This document shows positions 6,507-12,247 of a stretch of 12,247 nucleotides of DNA, piece after piece. This DNA comes from Lysobacterales bacterium. Lineage in GTDB: Bacteria; Pseudomonadota; Gammaproteobacteria; Xanthomonadales; Rhodanobacteraceae. The position numbers were made by a program, and so were the translations under genes. How positions within the stretch are numbered: the first letter of the stretch is position 1; each line of letters begins with the position of its first letter. The notes beneath the pieces are model-generated. The model saw only the letters and a program-made list of their open reading frames with translations, ran no database searches and had not been told where the DNA came from. The DNA lies in NCBI GenBank assembly GCA_013298265.1, contig JAAFHE010000042.1, positions 1 to 12,247 of the forward strand. The letters are read 5' to 3'.

Positions 6507-8300
6507 ATGCCTGCCTTTGTCCGCTGCCGATTGCCGCCAAGCCCGTTCAAACCCGGTCCGTTCGTGCGGAGCCTGCTCGTGTTGCCCCTGAACCTGCTCC
6601 TACTGAACCTGTTCGCGCATGCCGCCTCCGCGGCGGAGGCGGAATCGCTCGAGGCCATCCGGACCGAACTGCGTCCGGAGTTCGCCGATCTTGCCGGCAC
6701 CCGCAGCGTACCGGGACTCGGCATCGCCCTGGTCGTTGACGGCCGTACGCGCTGGATCGAGAGCTTCGGCTTCGCCGACCGCGCCACTCGCCGTGTGCTG
6801 ACCAACGAGACGCGCCATGCGCTCGGCGACCTGAGCAAGCCTTTTATCGCGGCGCTCGCGCTGCGCCTGGCGGCCGAAGGCCGCGTCGACCTGGCCGCGC
6901 CGGCGGTGCGCTACCTGCCGCAGCTAGCCATCGCCGGTGGCGATACCCAGGCCGCAACGCTGACACGCCTGCTGACCCATCACGCCGGGCTCCCGCCCAA
7001 CCATCTCGCCGGCATGTATCGTGACCAGATCGAGCCCGGCGTGGAATCGCCGCCACCCGAAGCGCTGTACTTCGCCCAGGTGCCCGGCCAGGTCTACGCC
7101 TACTCCAACATTGGCGTGGAACTTGCCGCGCGGGCGCTGGCCGCCGCCGGCGAGTCGCCCTACGCGTCGCTGCTGCAGGACAAGGTGCTCAGCCCGCTGG
7201 GTCTGCGCCACACCGGGTTTGCAGCCGAAGACGACGACGCCCGCGGACATCGCAAGGGCAAGCCAATCGTCGCGCCACTGGCGCGCGAACAGGCGGCGCT
7301 GGGCCTGCGCGGCAGTCTCGCCGACCTCGCCCGCCTGGCCGAGCAGCTGACCGCGGCCGAACCGGCCATGGACCTGAGTGCGCTGTTCGCGCCCCACAAC
7401 ACCGAATCGGTGCTTGATCTGGATTACCGCAACGGTCTCGCCTTTTCGCTGTTCGCCGACCAGCGCGCGAGCGTGGGCACCGTGGCGCGACTGACGTCGC
7501 TGTATCCGGGTTCGCGCGCGCGCATCGACATCGCGCTGCGCCAGCGCACTGCGGTGATCGTGCTGGCCAACGGTGCCGATGCCGGCGATGCGGTGGACGA
7601 AACGAGCGACCGCCTGCTCGACGGCTGGCTGCAGGCTGTCCACGGTATCGCGCCGCGCGAGCGCAAGGCGCCCTTGCCCGAAACCGCCGAATGGCCGCAG
7701 ACGGCCCGGCCGGACGAGGCTGCGCGCTACTACTCCAGCGCCGCGGGCCTGGTCGAACTCACGCCGGATGGGACCGATTTCGATGTGCGCGTGCTCGGCC
7801 TGCGCTTCTCCGCCGAGCGCCGCGAGGACGGCTGGTATCGCCTGCATCTGCGCGTGCTCGGCCTGCCGCTCGATCCGGGACCGCTGCGCCGCGTGCTGGT
7901 CGCGCCGGCCCGCGTCGATGGCCACCGCGTGCTGATCGTCTGGACCGTGCGCCGTCGCTTCCTGATCGGCAGCGCCTGGGATCCGCCGGCGCTCAGCCCG
8001 GTGCTGCAGGCACTGGCCGGGCAATACCGTCTGCTCAACCCGGACCGCATCACCAACGAGCTCGGCATTGCGCAGATGCGCGTCGACCTGAACGACGGGG
8101 TGCTTGGCGCCAGCTATCCGCTCGACATCCCGCTGCTGCGCACGCGCGTGCCGCTGGAACCCTATCCGGCGGATGGCGGCGGAACGGACTCGTTGCGCGT
8201 GCCGGGACTGGGTTCCATCGTCGGCGAACGCCTGCGCGTGGAGCGCAGCGACGGCAGAACGCGGCTGCACTATTCCGGCTATGTGTTCGAACGCGAATGA
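6507..8300 (+). CDS. Exported beta-lactamase/PBP-fold protein with degenerate active site
   Basis: The protein is 597 aa if started at ATG 6507. The same frame also offers GTG 6564, giving a tighter signal peptide (RSLLVLPLNLLLLNLFAHA), and GTG 6408; no candidate has a good Shine-Dalgarno sequence, so the start is uncertain. The signal is followed by a serine beta-lactamase-like domain (about residues 50-370) and a C-terminal beta-rich domain (about 400-597), as in esterase/peptidase relatives of class C beta-lactamases. In those relatives the nucleophile motif is S-x-x-K; here the aligned stretch is LGDLSKPF, with Asp108 in the serine position and Lys111 kept. The Tyr-x-Asn motif (Y199-S200-N201) is intact, but the usual H/K-x-G strand near LYPGSRARIDI reads RLT (328-330). 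I infer it is a pseudoenzyme or uses other chemistry. The next gene follows after 67 bp. Confidence 0.82.
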   Translation: MPAFVRCRLPPSPFKPGPFVRSLLVLPLNLLLLNLFAHAASAAEAESLEAIRTELRPEFADLAGTRSVPGLGIALVVDGRTRWIESFGFADRATRRVLTNETRHALGDLSKPFIAALALRLAAEGRVDLAAPAVRYLPQLAIAGGDTQAATLTRLLTHHAGLPPNHLAGMYRDQIEPGVESPPPEALYFAQVPGQVYAYSNIGVELAARALAAAGESPYASLLQDKVLSPLGLRHTGFAAEDDDARGHRKGKPIVAPLAREQAALGLRGSLADLARLAEQLTAAEPAMDLSALFAPHNTESVLDLDYRNGLAFSLFADQRASVGTVARLTSLYPGSRARIDIALRQRTAVIVLANGADAGDAVDETSDRLLDGWLQAVHGIAPRERKAPLPETAEWPQTARPDEAARYYSSAAGLVELTPDGTDFDVRVLGLRFSAERREDGWYRLHLRVLGLPLDPGPLRRVLVAPARVDGHRVLIVWTVRRRFLIGSAWDPPALSPVLQALAGQYRLLNPDRITNELGIAQMRVDLNDGVLGASYPLDIPLLRTRVPLEPYPADGGGTDSLRVPGLGSIVGERLRVERSDGRTRLHYSGYVFERE

Positions 8301-8367
8301 GCGGTCGCCAAACCCGCCCGGGCTTGGTGCACCATAGGGCTCTTAACGACAGGCGAGGAAGCCAGCC

Positions 8368-8844
8368 ATGCAAGAACTCATCCTGCTGCGACACGCCCAC
8401 GCCGGCAATCCCGGCGCGGAACAGGCCGACGGCGACCGCACGCTGAGCCTGACCGGCGAGGCGGAAGCGGAAGCTGCGGCGGAGTGGCTCAAGGCCAGCG
8501 GCGCGCGGCCGCAGCGCGTGCTGTGTTCGCCGTCGACACGCACGCGGCAGACCCTGGAACGTGTGCTCGCGCGCATCGAGTATTCCGACACGCGCTACGA
8601 ACCGGCCATCTACGAAGCCACGGCCGGCGACCTCATGGGCCTGCTCGACCAGCACCGCGACGCCGGACAGGTGCTGCTCGTCGGCCACAATCCCGGCATC
8701 GAAACCCTGGTCGCCCTGCTCGCTACCGGCCAGTCCGGCGAATTCCGCGGCGTGCCGCCGGCTGGAATCGCCTGGCTGGAAATCGGCAAGGACAAGGACA
8801 TCGAACCGGGCAGCGGCAGCGTGAAGGCGTTCTGGTCGCCCTAG
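8368..8844 (+). CDS. sixA: SixA-type phosphohistidine phosphatase
   Basis: This 158-aa protein is the length of E. coli SixA and belongs to the histidine phosphatase superfamily. The catalytic motif LLRHAHA puts the phospho-accepting His9 after Arg8. Arg58 in CSPSTRTRQT is the conserved phosphate-pocket arginine, and VGHNPG carries the second catalytic His107. In E. coli SixA dephosphorylates histidine-phosphorylated proteins such as the nitrogen-PTS phosphocarrier NPr; other small members act on sugar phosphates, so the substrate here is inferred. The start is supported by an excellent GAGGAA (8355-8360) 7 bp upstream. It is cytoplasmic, with no signal peptide. It is the first gene of a tight run with the YceI and PLD genes, with 11 bp separating it from the next start. 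Confidence 0.88.
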   Translation: MQELILLRHAHAGNPGAEQADGDRTLSLTGEAEAEAAAEWLKASGARPQRVLCSPSTRTRQTLERVLARIEYSDTRYEPAIYEATAGDLMGLLDQHRDAGQVLLVGHNPGIETLVALLATGQSGEFRGVPPAGIAWLEIGKDKDIEPGSGSVKAFWSP

Positions 8845-8855
8845 GCGGACGGCCC

Positions 8856-9431
8856 ATGCCCCAGCCGCGCGCCTGGAGCCTCACGGGCGCCCTTCTACTG
8901 GCGCTGGCCGGTGCTACGGCCCGAAGCGAGCCCGTCGCTTTGGACCCGGCGCGTTCCTCGGTCGAATTCGAGGTGCGCGTGATGTGGATGTTCGACGTCG
9001 CCGGCCGCTTCGGAGCGGTTACCGGCGAGGTCGACATCGACCACGATGCCCGCACTGCTCGCGTGCGTGCCCGTATCGACACCCGCGCGGTGTCGATGCG
9101 CCGCACGAGCCACGAGGAGTGGGTCAAGTCGGACGAATTCTTCGACGCGGCCCGGCATCCCTACATCGTGTTCGACTCCGACCCCTTTCCGCTCGCAATG
9201 CTGGAACTCGGCGGCGACATCGCCGGCAATCTCACCCTGCGTGGGCAGACCCGGCCGGCGAGCCTGCGGCTGCGTCCAACCGAGTGTCCCGGCGCCGTCG
9301 CGCTGAGCTGCGCCGTCGTCGCCGACGGCACCGTACAGCGCAGCGATTTCGGCATGCGCACGCGCCGCGCTACCCTCGCGGACAAGGTGCGCCTGCACTT
9401 CATTGTGCGCACCGTTGCGCCGCCCGAATGA
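8856..9431 (+). CDS. YceI-family secreted lipocalin-like protein
   Basis: This 191-aa protein has an N-terminal signal peptide (MPQPRAWSLTGALLLALAG, cleavage expected near residue 24). A YceI domain covers nearly all of the mature chain: LDPARSSVEFEVRVMWMFDV, the acidic strand VTGEVDID, DTRAVSMR, the helix around WVKSDEFFDAARHPYIVFDS, and GNLTLRGQTRPASLRL. The family folds as an elongated lipocalin-like barrel that binds amphiphilic isoprenoid or lipid ligands in the periplasm. Some members are induced by base or osmotic stress. The start follows the sixA-like stop by 11 bp with a modest GGCGGA upstream. The same frame is open leftward to 8484, but that is a shadow of sixA. Two cysteines (in ECPG and LSCAV) could form a disulfide after export. 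The link with the adjacent phospholipase D-like lipoprotein suggests an envelope-lipid theme, which is inference only. Confidence 0.9.
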   Translation: MPQPRAWSLTGALLLALAGATARSEPVALDPARSSVEFEVRVMWMFDVAGRFGAVTGEVDIDHDARTARVRARIDTRAVSMRRTSHEEWVKSDEFFDAARHPYIVFDSDPFPLAMLELGGDIAGNLTLRGQTRPASLRLRPTECPGAVALSCAVVADGTVQRSDFGMRTRRATLADKVRLHFIVRTVAPPE

Positions 9432-9441
9432 AACGGACCTG

Positions 9442-11259
9442 ATGCAGATGCGGAATGGACGCCTGATCCTGCTGGCACTGGCGGCACTGCTGCTGGCCGG
9501 ATGTGCGCTGTCGCGCGAACGCGTGCGGCGAGCCGACGTGGTGGTCGAGCAGCTACGCGACCGTACCCTTAGCTGCGACCGTGCGGACCGCTGCGCGGCC
9601 GACTCGCCGTATCACGAGCTGTACCAGGAGAGCGTGCAGGCGGTTGGCGCGCACCATTTCGTGACCCTGCTCGACCACGGCGCCGACTCGCTCGCGCTGC
9701 GTCTGCACCTGGTGCGCAGCGCACGCAAGAGTATCGAAGTACAGACTTTCATTTTTTCGCCGGACGACTCCGGCTACCTGTTCCTCGATGAACTGATCCG
9801 GGCAGCGCGCCGCGGCGTGCGCGTGCGCGTGATCGCCGATCAGCTGTTTTCGCTCGGCGATTACACCCTGCTCGCGCGCCTGGCGCGCGCCCACGCGAAT
9901 TTCGAGTTGCGCCTGTACAACCCGGCGTTTGACGAAGCCGCGACGCAGCCACTGGAATTCGCCGCCAGCATCCTCTGCTGCTTTTTCCAGTTCAACCAGC
10001 GCATGCACAACAAACTGCTGCTGGTCGACGGCGAAACCGGCGTGGCTGGCGGACGCAACTACGAAGACCGCTATTTCGACTGGGACCCGGTGTTCGACTA
10101 CCGCGATCGCGACGTGGCCGTGACCGGCGTCCATGCGGGCAGACAGATGCAGGCCTCGTTCGAGCAGTTCTGGTCGCACAAGCGCACGCGCACCATGACC
10201 CAGCTCAAGGACGTGAACCGCCGCGTGATGCAGATCGAGCGTGAGCCCGCGCCGCCCTGGGACACGCCGTCCTGGCAGCGGCCCGATCGCGTCGCGGCGA
10301 TCCTGCGTCAGGCTGACGACGGCAACTGGATCACCGGCCGCTTCGTCTCGCACGGTTTTCGCGTTGCCGAGGTGGACTATTTCTCGGATTCGCCGAACAA
10401 GCCGCTCGAGCCGGAAAACCGCGCCGACAAGGAGCTTACGCGGCATATCGTCGATCTGCTCGAGCATGCCCGGCACGAAATCGTGCTGCAGACCCCGTAC
10501 CTCGTCATCAGCCGGCCCGCGCGCCGCGTGTTCCGCGGCCTGCGCGAGCGCGTACCGGACCTGCGCGTGATCGTGTCGACCAACTCGCTGGCGGCGACCG
10601 ACGCGTTCTACGTCTACGCGCTGTCGCACAAATATAAAAAGCGCTACATCAAGCACCTCGGCTTCGAGATCCACGAATTCAAACCGTTCCCCGGCGACGC
10701 CGCGCGCATGATTCCGGGCTACGAAACGTTGGCCGGCAGCGCGGACGATCCGCCGCAAAGCGATACCACGCCGGTGCCGGTCGACAAGGCAACTGGGCCG
10801 CGTGTCGGCCTGCATGCGAAATCTATCGTCATCGACGGCAGGATCAGCCTGATCGGCTCGCACAACTTCGACCCCCGTTCGGACAACTACAACACCGAGT
10901 CGGGCTTCATCATTCACGACGTGGCCTTTGCGCAGGCGCTGCGCGCATCCGTGCTGCGCGACACCGAGCCGCAGAACGCCTGGGTCGTCGCCAAGCGGCT
11001 CAGGCCGCTGCTGGTCGAACGTGTCAACAACGCGATCCACGATTTCTCCACCGCGCTGCCGCTGTTCGATTTCTGGCCGTTCCGCTACGCGACCAGCTTC
11101 GAGCTCAAGCCGGGCTGCGCGCCGCTGCGGACCAACGATCCGGGCTTCTACGACTGCTACGAAGCTGTCGGGGACTTTCCGGGCGTGGATCTGCCGCTGA
11201 AGCACATCTATACGCGCATCGTGACGGCGTTCGGAGCCGGGCTGGTCGGGATTCTGTGA
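9442..11259 (+). CDS. Phospholipase D/cardiolipin synthase C-like lipoprotein
   Basis: This 605-aa protein has both HKD motifs of the phospholipase D superfamily: H189-x-K191 in MHNKLLLVDGETGVAGGRN and H458-x-K460 in LHAKSIVIDGRISLIGSHNF. It therefore should form one complete active site and act on phospholipids by a phosphohistidine intermediate. The layout and the SHNFDPRS ending resemble ClsC (YmdC), which makes cardiolipin from phosphatidylglycerol and phosphatidylethanolamine. It is about 130 residues longer than E. coli ClsC, with extra sequence before the first motif and after the second. The N-terminus is a lipoprotein signal with lipobox LLAGC (Cys21) followed by Ala, predicting an outer-membrane lipoprotein facing the periplasm. 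ATG 9442 follows the YceI stop by 10 bp; ATG 9448 is also possible, and both keep the lipobox. Paired cysteines (SCDRADRC and GCAPLRTNDPGFYDC) suggest disulfides. Confidence 0.87.
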   Translation: MQMRNGRLILLALAALLLAGCALSRERVRRADVVVEQLRDRTLSCDRADRCAADSPYHELYQESVQAVGAHHFVTLLDHGADSLALRLHLVRSARKSIEVQTFIFSPDDSGYLFLDELIRAARRGVRVRVIADQLFSLGDYTLLARLARAHANFELRLYNPAFDEAATQPLEFAASILCCFFQFNQRMHNKLLLVDGETGVAGGRNYEDRYFDWDPVFDYRDRDVAVTGVHAGRQMQASFEQFWSHKRTRTMTQLKDVNRRVMQIEREPAPPWDTPSWQRPDRVAAILRQADDGNWITGRFVSHGFRVAEVDYFSDSPNKPLEPENRADKELTRHIVDLLEHARHEIVLQTPYLVISRPARRVFRGLRERVPDLRVIVSTNSLAATDAFYVYALSHKYKKRYIKHLGFEIHEFKPFPGDAARMIPGYETLAGSADDPPQSDTTPVPVDKATGPRVGLHAKSIVIDGRISLIGSHNFDPRSDNYNTESGFIIHDVAFAQALRASVLRDTEPQNAWVVAKRLRPLLVERVNNAIHDFSTALPLFDFWPFRYATSFELKPGCAPLRTNDPGFYDCYEAVGDFPGVDLPLKHIYTRIVTAFGAGLVGIL

Positions 11260-11427
11260 GGCAATGCAGGCGGGGGCCAGATTCGCTTGTTCGGTGTGTT
11301 ACGTAAGCAGTCCAGCAACACAGGCATCTGGACGCGCGGCAGCGTTGTACAGCCCGCCAAGGTTCAATTGACGCCGCGGGTCTGCACTGGCTAGTCTGCG
11401 CCGTCTCTGCCTATCCGAAGACCAGCC
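11260..11427. other. Intergenic region with a TTACGTAA palindrome
   Basis: This 168-bp gap follows the PLD-like gene. It has an 8-bp palindrome TTACGTAA (11299-11306), which overlaps the inverted pair GTGTT (11296-11300) and AACAC (11316-11320). No T-run terminator is visible. The right part carries the candidate promoter for the DUF1232 gene. The region is slightly less GC-rich than the genes around it, as expected for a regulatory gap. Confidence 0.4.
11368..11397 (+). promoter_or_regulatory. Candidate sigma70-type promoter for the DUF1232 gene
   Basis: TTGACG (11368-11373, 5 of 6 to the -35 consensus) is followed after 18 bp by TAGTCT (11392-11397), a weak -10 of a style common in GC-rich gammaproteobacteria. 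The start codon lies 30 bp further on. The strong -35 makes this the best promoter candidate in the gap. Confidence 0.45.
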
Positions 11428-12006
11428 ATGTCTCTGACCATCACGATCGACCTCGGCGACGCCGATCTGCAGCACTTCATCGACGGCATGACGAAGGCGC
11501 AGGAGGAAACCAAGCACCTGACCGCTCAGCAGATCACCGATGCGGCACGCAAGCTGCTGGCCGATTCCGCCAACGTGGTGGTGCCGCACTTCATTGCCGA
11601 CCGACTGGCCAAGCTCGATGCCATGATCAAGATGGTCCACGACCTCGGCTGGGCACTGCCGGAAGAGGACAAGACCCGCGTCCTTTCCGCGCTGACCTAT
11701 TTCGCTGATCCCAAGGATGTGATCCCGGATACCGTGCCGGTGCTGGGTTTCCTTGACGACGCGATCATGATTGAGCTCTGCGTGCGCGAGCTGAAGCATG
11801 AACTCGACGCGTATGACGATTTCTGCGACTTCCGCAACACCGAGGCCGGCCGCCTCGGTGTCGACCCGGCCAGCCATGACGTGCAGCGCGCGGAATGGCT
11901 CGAAGGACGTCGCGAGGAACTGCAGGACCGCATGCGCCGTCGCCGCCGCGATTCCTACAGCGGCAGCGGCGCCTCCTGGAAGCCGGCGCTGTTCAAGTTC
12001 GGCTGA
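11428..12006 (+). CDS. DUF1232 (YkvA-type) domain protein
   Basis: The 192-aa product carries a DUF1232/YkvA signature around residues 85-120, with the hallmark YFADPKDVIPDTVPVLGFLD DA at 91-112. This is the short P-x-D-x-I-P-D-x-x-P stretch followed by G-x-x-D-D that defines the family. DUF1232 proteins are small and often membrane-associated, and their biochemical role is not established. The N-terminal ~80 residues are helical and charged (ADLQHFIDGMTKAQEETKHL), the following region is also helical, and the C-terminus ends in a run of arginines (MRRRRRDS) before a glycine/serine-rich tail. I see no signal peptide and no certain transmembrane helix, so it is likely cytoplasmic or peripheral. 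The start is ATG 11428 with a weak GAAGA upstream. It has its own promoter candidate and ends 38 bp before a strong terminator, so it is probably monocistronic. Confidence 0.85.
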   Translation: MSLTITIDLGDADLQHFIDGMTKAQEETKHLTAQQITDAARKLLADSANVVVPHFIADRLAKLDAMIKMVHDLGWALPEEDKTRVLSALTYFADPKDVIPDTVPVLGFLDDAIMIELCVRELKHELDAYDDFCDFRNTEAGRLGVDPASHDVQRAEWLEGRREELQDRMRRRRRDSYSGSGASWKPALFKFG

Positions 12007-12043
12007 GAGGTTGGCGGGTCGTTCCCGCCGCCGCCTGATTCAT

Positions 12044-12077
12044 AAAAAAGCCTGCGGCGATGCCGCAGGCTTTTTTT
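12044..12077. terminator. Bidirectional intrinsic terminator
   Basis: GCCTGCGGC (12050-12058) and GCCGCAGGC (12062-12070) form a perfect 9-bp stem around the 3-nt loop GAT, preceded by six A (12044-12049) and followed by seven T (12071-12077). Both strands therefore have a GC stem and U-tract. It ends the DUF1232 transcript on the + strand and the small membrane protein transcript arriving from the right on the minus strand. A second, weaker stem, GGCGGG/CCCGCC (12013-12029), lies between the stop and the terminator. Confidence 0.93.
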
Positions 12078-12129
12078 ATTACCGGGATTCGGCGCAACGG
12101 CAAGCCCGCTGCGCCGTAAACGGGAGTGC

Positions 12130-12247
12130 TCAGCCGCGGTAGTTGTTCATGAAGGCTGCCATGACCCAGAACCACGCGATCATGCCGATGACGCTCAGCC
12201 CGATGATGCCGATGTTCAATGCCCAGCCGTACCACGGCATCGGCGGA
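12130..12247 (-). CDS. Very small single-helix membrane protein, possibly cut by the window edge
   Basis: The minus strand has a reading frame ending in TGA at 12132-12130 that can start at ATG 12240-12238. It encodes 36 residues: MPWYGWALNIG, then IIGLSVIGMIAWFWVMAAFM, then NNYRG. Nearly the whole chain is one hydrophobic membrane helix with aromatic belts at both ends and a short polar C-terminal tail. The frame stays open to the window edge, so the true start may be upstream, and the Shine-Dalgarno region is not visible. The frame runs directly into the bidirectional terminator, which would be its proper 3' end and which otherwise has no minus-strand client. It resembles in size and style the small accessory subunits of membrane complexes, but I do not recognise the family. 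It is oriented opposite to every other gene in the window. Confidence 0.55.
   Translation of the reverse strand, partial: PPMPWYGWALNIGIIGLSVIGMIAWFWVMAAFMNNYRG

Noticed and set aside
6924..8270. Open 448-codon frame antisense to the beta-lactamase-fold gene
   Set aside because: Same shadow effect. No ribosome site or recognisable motif was seen, and it is fully nested in a supported gene.
8324..8340. Possible promoter (TTGGTG / TAGGGC) before sixA
   Set aside because: The spacing between the two boxes is far too short and no alternative -35 or -10 at normal spacing was found, so it was not listed as a feature.
9403..9441. Earlier start for the PLD lipoprotein, overlapping the YceI gene
   Set aside because: It would put 13 more residues before the lipoprotein signal, making an atypically long n-region. 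ATG 9442 gives a standard 20-residue signal.
9553..11205. Open 550-codon frame antisense to the PLD gene
   Set aside because: Shadow frame: the + strand protein has both HKD motifs and a lipobox, and the antisense product is low-information and rich in Arg, Val and His.
11993..12235. 80-codon minus-strand frame across the terminator
   Set aside because: It reads through the perfect terminator stem and into the DUF1232 gene. The alternative frame at 12130-12247 gives a coherent membrane helix and stops before the terminator.
1..12247. CRISPR arrays, tRNA, insertion sequences or prophage
   Set aside because: No regularly spaced repeats, cloverleaf-like stretch, transposase or integrase frame or terminal repeats were seen.

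Overview
This GC-rich window has strong G/C third-position bias. Nearly every gene lies on the + strand. Gene types and promoter style fit a gammaproteobacterium, most plausibly of the Xanthomonadales/Lysobacterales (Rhodanobacteraceae- or Xanthomonadaceae-like). That placement rests on general impression, not on a marker gene. I see no tRNA, rRNA, CRISPR array, insertion sequence, phage gene or composition break. The window reads as ordinary chromosome.

Layout. Positions 1-97 hold the last residues of a ParB-like partition protein. An ECF sigma factor (179-691) follows and overlaps by 4 bp a membrane-spanning zinc-finger anti-sigma factor (688-1413). A promoter at 1447-1475 precedes a soluble family-2 glycosyltransferase (1505-2224). 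Next come an unrecognised secreted 467-aa protein (2458-3861), a periplasmic gamma-glutamyltransferase-family Ntn hydrolase (3962-5656), and an orphan ParA-like ATPase (5760-6395) preceded by a 10-bp-phased TGTAAC direct repeat. A secreted beta-lactamase-fold protein (6507-8300) has lost its nucleophilic serine. Then comes a compact run of sixA-like phosphohistidine phosphatase (8368-8844), YceI-family secreted protein (8856-9431) and a two-HKD phospholipase D/cardiolipin synthase-like lipoprotein (9442-11259), with gaps of only 10-11 bp. A DUF1232/YkvA-type protein (11428-12006) has its own candidate promoter and ends at a perfect bidirectional terminator (12044-12077). Facing it from the right, on the minus strand, is a very small single-helix membrane protein (12130-12247, possibly continuing beyond the edge).

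How the genes relate. The sigma/anti-sigma pair is a clear regulatory module. The sixA-yceI-PLD run is probably one transcription unit with an envelope flavour, although no shared pathway can be demonstrated. Many products are exported (467-aa protein, GGT, beta-lactamase-fold protein, YceI, PLD lipoprotein). No wholly new multi-gene system is evident. The most interesting items are the active-site-deficient beta-lactamase-fold protein, the cysteine-rich orphan ParA with its direct-repeat operator candidate, the 36-residue membrane protein, and the unrecognised secreted protein bracketed by long inverted repeats that lack U-tracts.
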